A stretch of DNA of 64,000 bases. Source: Mycolicibacterium wolinskyi. GTDB lineage: Bacteria > Actinomycetota > Actinomycetes > Mycobacteriales > Mycobacteriaceae. Below are positions 1-10,276 of this stretch, piece by piece (position 1 is the stretch's first letter; each line of letters opens with the position of its first letter). The stretch covers positions 682,001 to 746,000 of the forward strand of contig NZ_LQQA01000030.1 of assembly GCF_002101965.1 (NCBI RefSeq). The letters are read 5' to 3'. Made by a program: the position numbers and the translations under genes. Under the pieces are notes generated by a model, which was not told where the DNA came from, made no database searches, and worked only from the letters and a program-made list of their open reading frames with translations.

Positions 1-690
1 TTCTACATCGAGCACAACCGCGGGCACCACGTGCGGGTGGCCACTCCGGAGGATCCGGCATCGGCCCGGTTCGGTGAGACGTTCTGGGAGTTCTTGCCGC
101 GCAGCGTGTTCGGCAGCCTGAAGTCGTCGTGGGAGTTGGAGGCGCAGCGGTTGCGCAGGCAGAACAAGTCGCCGTGGCATCCGTCGAACGACGTGCTGAA
201 CGCGTGGGCGATGTCGGTGGTGTTCTGGGGTGTGCTCATCGCGATCTTCGGCGTCGGCGTGATCCCGTTCATGCTCATCCAGGCCGTCTACGGGTTCAGC
301 CTGCTGGAGTCGGTGAACTATCTGGAGCACTACGGTCTGCTGCGGCAGAAGACGCCGAGCGGTCGCTACGAGCGGTGCGCGCCCGTGCACAGCTGGAACT
401 CCGACCACATCGTGACCAACCTGTTCCTGTATCACCTGCAGCGGCACAGCGATCATCACGCGAACCCGACACGCCGGTACCAGACTTTGCGCAGCATCGA
501 TGGCGCGCCCAACCTGCCCAGTGGCTATGCCTCGCTGATCGGGTTGACGTACCTGCCGCCGCTGTGGCGCAAGGTCATGGACCACCGGGTGCTCGAGCAC
601 TACGACGGCGACATCACGCGCGTCAACATCCAGCCCCGGCTGCGCGACAAGGTCCTGGCCCGCTACGGAGCGGCTGGAGCCGCGCAATGA
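1..690 (+). CDS. alkB: Alkane 1-monooxygenase AlkB, 3' part (cut by window edge)
   Basis: This is the C-terminal 229 residues of an integral-membrane non-haem di-iron alkane hydroxylase. The enzyme oxidises n-alkanes at the terminal carbon using electrons from rubredoxin. The frame is open from base 1, so the true start lies outside the window. Visible family motifs are the EHNRGHH histidine box at the very edge, the NYLEHYGLLR motif and the LQRHSDHHANP histidine box. A hydrophobic segment lies near bases 210-300. The stop overlaps the next start as ATGA, so it is translationally coupled to two rubredoxins. It matches the position of Rv3252c in M. tuberculosis. Confidence 0.97.
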   Translation, partial: FYIEHNRGHHVRVATPEDPASARFGETFWEFLPRSVFGSLKSSWELEAQRLRRQNKSPWHPSNDVLNAWAMSVVFWGVLIAIFGVGVIPFMLIQAVYGFSLLESVNYLEHYGLLRQKTPSGRYERCAPVHSWNSDHIVTNLFLYHLQRHSDHHANPTRRYQTLRSIDGAPNLPSGYASLIGLTYLPPLWRKVMDHRVLEHYDGDITRVNIQPRLRDKVLARYGAAGAAQ

Positions 691-860
691 GCGCCTATCG
701 CTGCCCCGGCTGCGGTTACGTGTACGACGAAGCCAAAGGCGCACCGCGCGAAGGCTTTCCGGCCGGCACGCCGTGGGATGACGTGCCCGATGACTGGTGC
801 TGCCCGGACTGCGCGGTGCGGGAGAAGGTTGATTTCGAGAGTGTGGAGGTTTCGCGATGA
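687..860 (+). CDS. rubA: Rubredoxin (AlkG1-like)
   Basis: This is a 57-residue rubredoxin, an iron-sulfur-free Fe(Cys)4 electron carrier that feeds AlkB. Two CxxC pairs are present: CPGC near residues 6-9 and CCPDC near 38-42. The usual rubredoxin aromatic/acidic core PWDDVPDDW lies between them. The ATG overlaps the alkB stop and its own stop overlaps the next start by ATGA, giving a tightly coupled alkB-rubA-rubB unit. The CCPDC second knuckle and divergence from rubB suggest the AlkG1-type rubredoxin, which often does not support hydroxylation by itself. That subtype assignment is inference. Confidence 0.95.
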   Translation: MSAYRCPGCGYVYDEAKGAPREGFPAGTPWDDVPDDWCCPDCAVREKVDFESVEVSR

Positions 861-1039
861 ATGACTACAAGTTGTACGTGTGCGTGCAGTGCGGATTCGA
901 GTACGACGAGGAGAAGGGCTGGCCGGAGGACGGCATCGCCCCGGGTACCCGTTGGGACGACATTCCCGACGATTGGAGCTGCCCGGACTGCGGTGCGGCC
1001 AAGTCCGATTTCGAGATGGTGGAGGTCGCCCGGCCGTGA
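857..1039 (+). CDS. rubB: Rubredoxin (AlkG2-like)
   Basis: This is a second rubredoxin of 60 residues. It has CVQCG near residues 9-13 and CPDCG near 42-46, with the conserved RWDDIPDDWSCPDC block. AlkG2-type rubredoxins pass electrons from rubredoxin reductase to the membrane hydroxylase. It starts with an ATGA overlap on rubA, and its TGA overlaps a GTG that can start the following TetR gene. The arrangement therefore points to one polycistronic mRNA. No rubredoxin reductase gene is in the window. It corresponds to Rv3250c by position. Confidence 0.95.
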   Translation: MNDYKLYVCVQCGFEYDEEKGWPEDGIAPGTRWDDIPDDWSCPDCGAAKSDFEMVEVARP

Positions 1040-1704
1040 CAGCGGCCTGCTCTGTGGCGGGAAGCGATATTGTCGCGCGTGTGAGTCGTCCGCGTGACAA
1101 GCAACGCATCCCGTACGCAGAGGCGTCGAGGGTGCTGCTGCACGATTCGATTCTCGACGGGATGCGCGATCTGCTGCTGACCCGGGACTGGTCGGCGATC
1201 ACGCTGTCGCACGTGGCCCAGGCCGCGGGCGTCAGCAGGCAGACGATCTACAACGAGTTCGGGTCACGTCAGGGCCTGGCCGAGGGATATGCCATGCGGC
1301 TGGCCGATCGGCTGGTCGACGCCGTCGACGACGCGATCAACCACAACGTCGGTGACGTGCATGCCGCGTTCCTGGAAGGCTTCCGCTCGTTCTTCGTGGA
1401 CTCGGCCGCCGATCCGTTGGTGATCTCGCTGCTGACCGGAGCCTCGAAGCCCGATCTGCTGCAGATCATCACCACCGGAAGCGGTCCCATCATCAGCCGG
1501 TGCTCGGATCGGTTGACCGGCACGTTCCAGAACAGCTGGATGAAGGCCAGTGACGAGGATGCCGGCGTGCTCGCGCGCGCGATCGTGCGGCTGGCGATGA
1601 GCTACGTCTCCATGCCCCCCGAGGCGGATCACGATGTGGCCGGTGACCTGGCCCGACTGATGACACCGTTCGCCGAGCGCTACGGTGTGATCGAAGAGAA
1701 TTAG
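1036..1704 (+). CDS. alkX: TetR-family regulator downstream of alkB-rubredoxins (AlkX-like)
   Basis: This is a TetR-type repressor of about 222 residues from the GTG at 1036, which overlaps the rubB stop and has GGAGG upstream. A shorter start at GTG 1081 (VSRPRDK) is an alternative. The N-terminal helix-turn-helix reads ITLSHVAQAAGVSRQTIYNEF, and the C-terminal half is the ligand-binding, dimerisation domain. A TetR gene at the end of alkB-rubA-rubB operons is known in actinobacteria as AlkX/Rv3249c. It probably represses the operon in response to fatty acids or alkane products. That function is carried over from the family and position. Confidence 0.88.
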   Translation: MTAACSVAGSDIVARVSRPRDKQRIPYAEASRVLLHDSILDGMRDLLLTRDWSAITLSHVAQAAGVSRQTIYNEFGSRQGLAEGYAMRLADRLVDAVDDAINHNVGDVHAAFLEGFRSFFVDSAADPLVISLLTGASKPDLLQIITTGSGPIISRCSDRLTGTFQNSWMKASDEDAGVLARAIVRLAMSYVSMPPEADHDVAGDLARLMTPFAERYGVIEEN

Positions 1705-1721
1705 AGCCGCCCACCCCGCGA

Positions 1722-1741
1722 AGCTAATGTGTAAATTAGCT
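1722..1741. promoter_or_regulatory. Inverted repeat upstream of sahH
   Basis: AGCTAAT (1722-1728) and ATTAGCT (1735-1741) form a 7-bp perfect inverted repeat with a 6-bp spacer. It lies in the AT-rich gap between alkX and sahH, about 35 bp before the sahH ATG. It could be an operator or a stem in the leader. No regulator can be named. Confidence 0.4.
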
Positions 1742-1775
1742 AAGTAATTACGATGCGCGCAGAGTAAGGAATCAC

Positions 1776-3245
<1,470 letters not shown>

Positions 3246-3252
3246 GTTAGCA

Positions 3253-3304
3253 CGCGAAGTCCCCGAAACCTGGAATTCCCCAGTGTTTCGGGGACTTTCG
3301 CGTT
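3253..3304. terminator. Bidirectional hairpin terminator between sahH and nrfD
   Basis: AAGTCCCCGAAAC (3257-3269) pairs perfectly with GTTTCGGGGACTT (3284-3296) around a 14-nt loop. T-rich sequence follows on the plus side. It sits between the convergent ends of sahH and the formate dehydrogenase operon, so it can serve both strands. Confidence 0.75.
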
Positions 3305-3317
3305 TGGGCCGACCGGT

Positions 3318-4346
3318 TCACCGGCTCCGGTCGTCGCCCCGGGCGGGCCTGCCCTCGTCAAGCCGCTTGCGTTGTGGCACAACGACATATTTGGGGTCCC
3401 GAGTGGACTCGACACCGGCTTCGAACACGCCGAACCGCTGCAGCGCGCTGCCCGCCAACAGCGCCGCGCCCGACGCTGCGACCGCCCATCGCCTGCGGCC
3501 CGACACCACCGCACCGACTGCGCCGCCGACGGTCAGGATCTCCGACCACTGCCGCAACCGGTGAGCTTTGCCGGTCGTGTACGCCTCGGCGACGAGACCC
3601 AGCCGATGCTCCATCGTCCGCGACGCCACGACCTCCAGCGCCGCGCCGGTCACCGCCATCCTCCGGGCCGGGCCGCTCTCCGATACGGGCGCGAGCAGCA
3701 TTCCCAGACCGGCCCCACTTGCCGCGGCAGAGCCGGTGAAGACGAACGGCAGATACGGGTGTGCTTCCCGCCACGCCGGAACCGCCGTCTGCGACAACAA
3801 CACTGCGGTGTACGACGCCACGCCGGGCGCGACCGCGGCGGCTTCCAGACCCGCCGGACGCGCCGCCCGATTCACCAACCGGCCCAGCCAGGTCCGGCGC
3901 AACCGCGCAGGCATCAGTTCCGCGACCGCCGCCAGGCCGGCGCCCGGCCCGTAGCCGCCGAGAAGCCAGGTTCCCATACTCATCGGCGAACTCGGCTTGG
4001 CCACGCGCAGCATGTGGTGGAACCGCTCGGGCCTGCCGAGGTCGCCGATGAGGAAATACATGCTGGCCAACAGACTCGCCAGGGCGCCGAGTCGGGACAC
4101 CTTGCGCAGCCGCGGCCGACCGGTCAGGTCGGCACCGGCGGCCAGCAGCGCAGAACCCGCCGACAGGCCGCCACTGAACAAATAGGCCGCGATCATCCAG
4201 TTCCATACCGGCGTCTTGAGAATCTGGCGCCCGTAGTACGACCGGAAATCGGCCGGCGCCACGGCCATGTCGTCGTTGCCGCGGCGGCGGTGCCGCGTCT
4301 CTGCATGCATGTCCGATGCGTCGGTGTCGCTGAGCTTCTCCTTCAC
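3318..4346 (-). CDS. nrfD: NrfD/PsrC-type membrane subunit of formate dehydrogenase
   Basis: This is a 342-residue polytopic membrane protein with about eight hydrophobic segments. It opens with the NrfD-like region PVWNWMIAAYLFSGGLSAGSALL and GDLGRPERFHHMLRV. NrfD subunits are quinone-interacting membrane anchors that accept electrons from an iron-sulfur subunit. I chose the GTG at 4346 because it overlaps the fdhB stop as GTGA; downstream ATGs are possible. It is the last gene of fdhA-fdhB-nrfD, which is transcribed leftward. Having NrfD rather than a cytochrome b FdhI subunit makes this a formate:menaquinone oxidoreductase of the NrfD type (inference). Confidence 0.88.
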   Translation of the reverse strand: MKEKLSDTDASDMHAETRHRRRGNDDMAVAPADFRSYYGRQILKTPVWNWMIAAYLFSGGLSAGSALLAAGADLTGRPRLRKVSRLGALASLLASMYFLIGDLGRPERFHHMLRVAKPSSPMSMGTWLLGGYGPGAGLAAVAELMPARLRRTWLGRLVNRAARPAGLEAAAVAPGVASYTAVLLSQTAVPAWREAHPYLPFVFTGSAAASGAGLGMLLAPVSESGPARRMAVTGAALEVVASRTMEHRLGLVAEAYTTGKAHRLRQWSEILTVGGAVGAVVSGRRRWAVAASGAALLAGSALQRFGVFEAGVESTRDPKYVVVPQRKRLDEGRPARGDDRSR

Positions 4347-5260
4347 GAGCGCCCCAGAAACGCCGATACCGCGACACCCACCAGCGCCGAGGCCGCCATG
4401 CCCGCATACCGCCACATCGCGCCGGCGTCGCGCGTCGGCACCACCGGGTCGGGCGGCAACCCGTACACCTCTGGTTCATCGAGCAGCAGGAAGAACGCAC
4501 CGTCACCGCCGACCCCGTCGTTCGGATCCTGCCCGTAGAGCCGTGCCTCGGTCACGCCACGCTCGTGCAATTCGGACAACCGGTGAGCGGCCCGCTCGCG
4601 CAACTCGTCGAGCACGCCGAACTGGATGGAGTCCGTCGGGCAGGCCTTGGCGCATGCGGGCTCCAGCCCGTCGTGCAGCCGGTCGTAGCACAGTGTGCAC
4701 TTCCATGCCCGGCCGTCACCTTCCCGGCGTTCGATGACTCCATAGGGGCATCCCGACACGCAATAGCCGCACCCGTTGCAGATGTCTTGTTGCACAACAA
4801 CAGTGGAGAACTCGGTACGGAACAGCGCTCCGGTGGGGCAGACATCCAGGCACCCGGCGTGCGTGCAGTGTTTGCACACGTCCGACGCCATCAACCAGCG
4901 GAAGTCCTGGCGTGTATCGGCGCCCATCGCATCGCCCGGCCGTTCGAAACCCGGCATGCCGAGCTCGACGGGCTCGCTTCGGTTGTCGCCCAAGCCATGT
5001 CGACCGTCCGCGGGCTGCTCGATGAACGCCACGTGCCGCCACGAGTTGGCACCCAGGTTGCCGGTGTTGTCGAACGACATGCCGAGGAGGTCGAACCCGT
5101 CCTCGGGCACGCCGTTCCACTCCTTGCACGCGACCTCGCAGGCTTTGCAGCCGATGCACACCGACGTGTCGGTGAAGAATCCCACGCGCTGCGGATGCTC
5201 GTCGTAGCCGGCGTCGGCCGCCGGGTCTGCCAGCGGACCGTAGAAGCTGTTGTCTCTCAT
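4343..5260 (-). CDS. fdhB: Formate dehydrogenase iron-sulfur (beta) subunit
   Basis: This is a 305-residue electron-transfer subunit. It has ferredoxin-like cysteine clusters at CIGCKACEVACKEW, CKHCTHAGCLDVCPTGA, CNGCGYCVSGCPYGV and CTLCYDRL...CAKACPTDS, consistent with four [4Fe-4S] clusters. A C-terminal hydrophobic helix (YAGMAASALVGVAVSAFLG) anchors it, as in FdnH/FdoH. The ATG overlaps the fdhA stop (ATGA) and its own stop overlaps nrfD, so all three genes are coupled. It relays electrons from the molybdenum site to the NrfD quinone subunit. The product family is clear; partner and acceptor follow from operon context. Confidence 0.95.
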   Translation of the reverse strand: MRDNSFYGPLADPAADAGYDEHPQRVGFFTDTSVCIGCKACEVACKEWNGVPEDGFDLLGMSFDNTGNLGANSWRHVAFIEQPADGRHGLGDNRSEPVELGMPGFERPGDAMGADTRQDFRWLMASDVCKHCTHAGCLDVCPTGALFRTEFSTVVVQQDICNGCGYCVSGCPYGVIERREGDGRAWKCTLCYDRLHDGLEPACAKACPTDSIQFGVLDELRERAAHRLSELHERGVTEARLYGQDPNDGVGGDGAFFLLLDEPEVYGLPPDPVVPTRDAGAMWRYAGMAASALVGVAVSAFLGRS

Positions 5261-8200
5261 GGTTTCTCCTCGGTGTGGCCGGGCGAGGGCTTCGTGGTGT
5301 CCAGGTGGGTACCCGTCTGCGGGGTGATGTGTGCGCGGTCGCGGTAGGCCGCGACGTACTCGAGCAGCTGTGGCCCACGGGGCCGGCGTCCCGGCTGGAT
5401 GTCGCAGGTCGCGACCTTGCTCTCCTGGATGAACACGTTCGGGTCGGCGACGACACCGAGCAGGTCGTTGACGACGTCGCCGTCGATGAGGCCGACGTTG
5501 CCCCAGTGGTAGGGCATCCAGATCTGGTGCACCACCCGGTTCTCGATCCGCAGCGGTCGCATCCGGCTCGTCACGAACACCCGGGCATCGACCGCTGTTC
5601 GGCTCGTGACGACGTGCGCCCAGTCCATATGCGTCAGACCGCGAAGCTCCGCGAGCTCAGGCGACACCTCGACGAACAGGCCCGGTTGCAGTTCGGACAG
5701 GTACGGCAACTGCCGACTCATCCCGCCCGCCGTGTGATGTTCGGTCAGCCGGGCCGCGGTGAACACGAACGGGAACACGTCGCCATGTGCGTCGGGCCAC
5801 GACGGGTTCGACGGATTGTCTTCGCGCCCATACACTTTGCGCGCCGGGTTGCCCTGCTGCCGATACAGCGCGTTGCGTACGGGGGATTCGTGCGGTTCGT
5901 AGTGCGTCGGCAGCGGGCCGTCGGCGAGCCCGCTCGGGGCGAAAAGCCATGCCTTGCCGTCGGCCTGCATCACGAACGGGTCGTCGCCGCGCAGCGCCTC
6001 GACGCCGACGGCACCGGCGGGCGGCCGGTAGTCGGGTGGTTTGGCCTTCTCGAAGTCGGGGACGTCGTAGCCCGTCCACTCGTGTCTGTCCGGATCCCAC
6101 CAGACGAGCTTCTTGCGCTCGCTCCACGGCTTTCCGGCCAGATCGGCCGAAGCGCGGTTGTACAGCACACGACGGTTCATCGGCCACGTCCAGCCCCACT
6201 CGGCGTCGTATGGCCCCTGTTCGGTGTGCGGTTTGCGACGGGCGGCCTGATTGACGTCGTCGGCGTAGACACCGCTATAGATCCAGCACCCGCAGGCCGT
6301 GCTGCCGTCGGCCTTGAGCGACAGATAGTTGTCGACGGCTCGCCCGGTGGTCAGATCAACGCCGTTGATCCGGCGGAGCACATCCTCACCAGAAGGTTCA
6401 TCACCGTCCAGCGCATAGTCCCACCACAGGTCGAGCAGCGGGCGGTCCCGCTCATCGGTGGAACCGGCCAGCTTTTCGCGCAGGATGCGGCCGAGGTGGT
6501 AGAAGAACCACAGCTCCGAGCGGGCATCGCCTGGCGCCTCGACGGCCTTCTCGCGCCACTGCAGCATGCGCTGGGTCTGGGTGAACGTGCCGGCTTTCTC
6601 CACATGCGACGCGGCCGGGAAGAGGAACACCTCGGTGCGGCACGTCTCCGCGCTGATCTCACCGGTCTCGGTTTCCGGACCGTCCTTCCAGAACGTCGCG
6701 CTCTCGATCTCGACGAGGTCGCGCACCACCAGCCAATCGAGGTTCGCCATGCCGAGTCGCTGCAGCCGTCCGTGGGCGGACCCGACGGCGGGGTTCTGGC
6801 CCAGCAGGAAATAGCCGAACACCTTGCCGTCGATCATGTCCATCACGGTGCGGTACGTGCCGTGGTCGCCGTTGATGCGCGGTAGGTAGTCGAAGCAGAA
6901 GTCGTTGTCGGCGGTGGCGTGTTCACCCCAGTACTCCTTGAGCAACGACACCATGTAGGCATCGGCGTTGTGCCAGAACCCTTTCTGGTTGCGGCTCTTG
7001 ATGTCGTCGAGGTAGTCGGCGAGCGTCTCCTGACCGGCGTGTGCCATCGAGAGGTAGCCCGGCAGCAGGTTGAACAACGTCGGAACGTCGGTCGAGCCCT
7101 GGATGCTGGCGTGCCCGCGCAAGGCGAACACCCCGCCGCCGGGGCGGCCGATGTTGCCCAGCAGCAGCTGGATGATCGCCCCGGCGCGGATGAACTGTGC
7201 GCCCATCGTGTGCTGCGTCCAGCCAACGCTGTACACGAGCGCGGTCGTGCGTTCGCGGTTCGAGTTCTCCGTCCACTTGCGCGCGACTTCGAGGAACTGC
7301 TCGGCGGGCACGCCGCAGATCCGCTCGACCATCTCCGGGGTGTAGCGGGCGTAGTGCCGTTTGAGGATCTGGTACACGCACCGCGGGTGGCGCAGGGTCG
7401 GGTCGTTGGGGATGTCGCCGGCACCGCCCTCGATCGGCGGACCTCCCGAACCGGACCGCTCGGGCGCGCCGTGCTCTTTGGCCCTCGCGCCGCCCTCGTT
7501 GGCGTCGGTGCGCTCGTACTGCCAGGTCGACGGGTCGTAGGACGCCGTGGCGTCGTCGTAACCCGAGAACAGCCCGTCGAGATCCTCGGCATCGCGGAAG
7601 CGCTCGTCGACGATGAACGACGCGTTGGTGTACGCGGTGACGTATTCGCGGAAGTCCAGGTCATTGGACAGGATGTAGTTGATCACCCCGCCCAGGAACG
7701 CGATGTCACTGCCGGCGCGCAGCGGTACGTGCCGGTCGGCCAGCGCGCTCGTGCGGGTGAACCGCGGATCGATGTGGACCACCTGGGTGCCGCGCGCCTT
7801 GGCTTCCATCACCCACTGGAATCCGACCGGATGGGCTTCGGCCATGTTGCTGCCCATGATGACGATGAAGTCGGAGTTGACGAGGTCCTGCTGATAGTCC
7901 GTCGCCCCGCCGCGACCGAAGGAGGCCCCCAGACCGGGAACCGTTGCGCTGTGTCAAATACGCGCCTGGTTCTCGATCTGCAACGCCCCCAAAGCCGTGA
8001 ACAGCTTTTTGATCAGGTAATTCTCTTCGTTGTCCAGCGTGGCTCCGCCGAGGCTCGCGATGCCCATGGTGCGGCGCAGCGTGTTGCGGTCGGCGTCGAA
8101 CTGCTGCCAGCCCTTGTCGCGGGCGTCGAGAACGCGGTCGGCGACCATGTGCATCGCGGTGTCGAGGTCGAGCTCGCGCCACTGCGTGGCATACGGCGCG

Positions 8201-8523
8201 CGGTAGCGCACCTTCGTCAGCCGCTGTGGACCGGTGACGAGTTGCTTGCTCGCAGATCCCTTGGGGCACAAGCGTCCCCGCGAGATCGGGCTGTCCGGGT
8301 TGCCCTCGATCTGGGTGACCTTGCCGTCTTTGACGTAGACCTTCTGCGCGCATCCGACGGCGCAGAACGGGCAGACGGAATGCGCTATCTCGTCGGCGTC
8401 GGCCGTCCGTGGCGTCAGTGTCAGCGAGCGGTCCGACTGGGCGGCCTTGCCGCGGCCCAACTTGTCGGGGCCGGTGAGCTGCCGGTACACCGGCCACGAC
8501 TCGATCAGCTTCCGGAAGTCCAT
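5257..8523 (-). CDS. fdhA: Selenocysteine-containing formate dehydrogenase alpha subunit
   Basis: This is a 1088-residue molybdopterin formate dehydrogenase, read through an in-frame UGA (7954-7956) as selenocysteine 190 in the context NQARI-U-HSATVPGLG. That is the normal active-site position. Conventional gene finding would split it at this codon. Cys51, Cys54, Cys58 and Cys86 bind a [4Fe-4S] cluster. The rest is the bis-MGD domain, ending in the C-terminal dinucleotide-binding cap (YHWGNVGLIDGDVVNDLLG). The ATG at 8523 has AGGAGG upstream. No twin-arginine signal is visible at the N-terminus (MDFRKLIESWPVYRQL), unlike E. coli FdnG. The active site may therefore face the cytoplasm (inference). 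selB, selA, tRNA-Sec and selD follow upstream in the locus. Confidence 0.96.
7924..7956 (-). promoter_or_regulatory. Bacterial SECIS element of fdhA with the Sec UGA codon
   Basis: On the minus strand the UGA (7956-7954) is followed by 11 nt. A hairpin comes next: 5' arm GGUUCCC (7942-7936), loop GGUCU (7935-7931) and 3' arm GGGGGCC (7930-7924). All seven pairs form if two U-G wobbles are allowed. The spacing and the GGUCU loop are the same as in E. coli fdhF mRNA, where SelB binds this loop. The element lies inside the fdhA coding sequence. Confidence 0.9.
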
Positions 8524-8596
8524 GGCGTCCTCCTACCCACTTGTCGGCAATCAAACCATCGTCGGCTGGTTGTTGCCTGCAAGTTGGTGCGCGCTG

Positions 8597-10276
8597 TCAG
8601 AGCGTGTGGCGGGTGCCGTCGTCGCCGCGTCGGGTGCAGCCGCGGGCATCGAGCTGTTCGAGTAGTGGGACCGCGACCCGCCGCGTGGTGTTCAGCGCGC
8701 GTTTGGCTTCGGCGACGGTGAACGGCTGCGGGAGGGTCTTGAGAACTTCGACGGCGCGGTCGTATGCGTCCGGGCCGAGCACGATGCCGTCGGCGATCCT
8801 CGTCAACCGGCCGGCCCGCACCGCCGCCGCCAGTTCCCGGGTACCGAGCTTCAATTCCGCGAGCTCGTCGGCGTCCGGCGCCCGGAAAGGCTCTGCCGCC
8901 AGCCACTTCTGCACGGCCCGCACGGCCTCGTCCACCCGTGGTGGCAGCTGCGCGCCCGGCCGCTGTACGAGCCCGTCCCGCACCTGCAGGCCCGTGCCGG
9001 CGAGCAGCGCGGGCACCAGTTCCAGCGCGGGCAATCCCACCTGCGAGCGTACGGTTTCCAGCGGCATACCCGCTGCGACATCGTGTTCGGCGAACCATTG
9101 CGTCACCACCTCGAGCAGGTGCCCGCGGCGCTGTGCCCACCATCGCTCGTCGACCACCCAGTCGCCGATTCGCTCACCTTCGACCGGAAACCCCATGGCG
9201 TGCAGCTCTTTTGCCGTCGCACACACGGGCAGGGCGGCCCGCCCGCCGGCGAGTTCGGCAGCACGGGCCCTGGCGTCACCGCGTCGGCGTAACGGTGCGG
9301 GTCGCACGTCGAGCACCCGCACGCCCGCCGCGATCCGGTGCTCGCCGGGATCCCGCAGCAGCCCGACGTCGCCGATTCGTAACGGCAGCGGACGGGCCAG
9401 CCGCAGTCGCGCGGCCGCATCGCCGAGCGGGCGCACATGCACCGGTACCGCGGCCGACCCGATGTGCAGCATCAACCGTTGGTGCAGCTTGTCCGCCGAC
9501 CGCAACCCGACGTCGATCGCTGAGGTGTCGAGCCATGCGCCCGGCGTTCGCACGGTATGCCCGCGGCCGATGAGGTCGCGGTCGACGCCGCGCAGGTTCA
9601 CCGCAACTCGTGCGACCGCGCCGACCGTCGTCTCGGCCCGGCCCAGCGACTGCACGCCTCGCGCGGTGACCTGCCTGCCGTCATGTTCGAGTTCGTCGCC
9701 GACGCGGATCGTTCCCGCAGCGAGTGTTCCGGTCACCACCGTCCCGACACCCCGCACGGTGAACGAGCGATCGACCCACAGCCGCACATCGGCGTCGGGG
9801 TCGGGCACAGGCAGCCCGTCGACGAGCGACATCAGTTCGGTGCGCACCTGATCCAGGTCGGTGCCGATCACCACACGCGAATCGGGGAACCGCTCGCGCG
9901 CGTGCGCCACGGCAGGGGCCGGATCGGCGAGGTCGGCCTTGCTGATCACGACGAGCGTGTGCTCGACGCCGAGTGCCCGCACCGCGGCGAAATGCTCCTG
10001 GGACTGTGGCATCCAGCCCTCGGTCGCGGCGACGACGAACATGACCGCCGGGACCGGACCGACCCCGGCCAGCATGTTGGCGACGAACCGCTCGTGGCCC
10101 GGCACGTCGACGAACGCGATGTCGCGGCCGTCGATCGTCGTCCAGGCGAAGCCGAGATCGACCGTGAGACCGCGGCGCTGCTCCTCGGCGAGCCGGTCGG
10201 GCCACATGCCGGTGAGCCGGTGCACAAGGGTGGATTTGCCGTGATCGACGTGGCCGGCCGTTGCGACTACGTACAT
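8597..10276 (-). CDS. selB: Selenocysteine-specific elongation factor SelB
   Basis: This is a 559-residue GTPase that delivers Sec-tRNA-Sec to UGA codons marked by a SECIS hairpin. The GTPase domain shows G1 GHVDHGKS (residues 8-15), the G3 motif DVPGHE and the G4 motif SKAD. EF-Tu-like beta-barrel domains follow, then C-terminal winged-helix repeats that recognise the SECIS. The protein ends with a VPLLEQLDARGCTRRGDDGTRH-type winged-helix tail. The start overlaps the selA end by 10 bp, so selA-selB is one transcript. A 73-bp gap separates it from fdhA on the same strand. Confidence 0.95.
   Translation of the reverse strand: MYVVATAGHVDHGKSTLVHRLTGMWPDRLAEEQRRGLTVDLGFAWTTIDGRDIAFVDVPGHERFVANMLAGVGPVPAVMFVVAATEGWMPQSQEHFAAVRALGVEHTLVVISKADLADPAPAVAHARERFPDSRVVIGTDLDQVRTELMSLVDGLPVPDPDADVRLWVDRSFTVRGVGTVVTGTLAAGTIRVGDELEHDGRQVTARGVQSLGRAETTVGAVARVAVNLRGVDRDLIGRGHTVRTPGAWLDTSAIDVGLRSADKLHQRLMLHIGSAAVPVHVRPLGDAAARLRLARPLPLRIGDVGLLRDPGEHRIAAGVRVLDVRPAPLRRRGDARARAAELAGGRAALPVCATAKELHAMGFPVEGERIGDWVVDERWWAQRRGHLLEVVTQWFAEHDVAAGMPLETVRSQVGLPALELVPALLAGTGLQVRDGLVQRPGAQLPPRVDEAVRAVQKWLAAEPFRAPDADELAELKLGTRELAAAVRAGRLTRIADGIVLGPDAYDRAVEVLKTLPQPFTVAEAKRALNTTRRVAVPLLEQLDARGCTRRGDDGTRHTL

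Noticed and set aside
1705..1775. SAH riboswitch before sahH
   Set aside because: The leader is only 71 bp, AT-rich and has no multi-stem structure; only a 7-bp inverted repeat was seen.
5275..6885. 536-codon plus-strand frame across fdhA
   Set aside because: Antisense of the FdhA cap domain, no recognisable family.
5257..7857. fdhA as a broken gene, with a 3' ORF beginning MGSNMAEAHPV
   Set aside because: The UGA lies at the normal Sec position, has a SECIS and the entire Sec machinery is adjacent; both halves are in the same frame.
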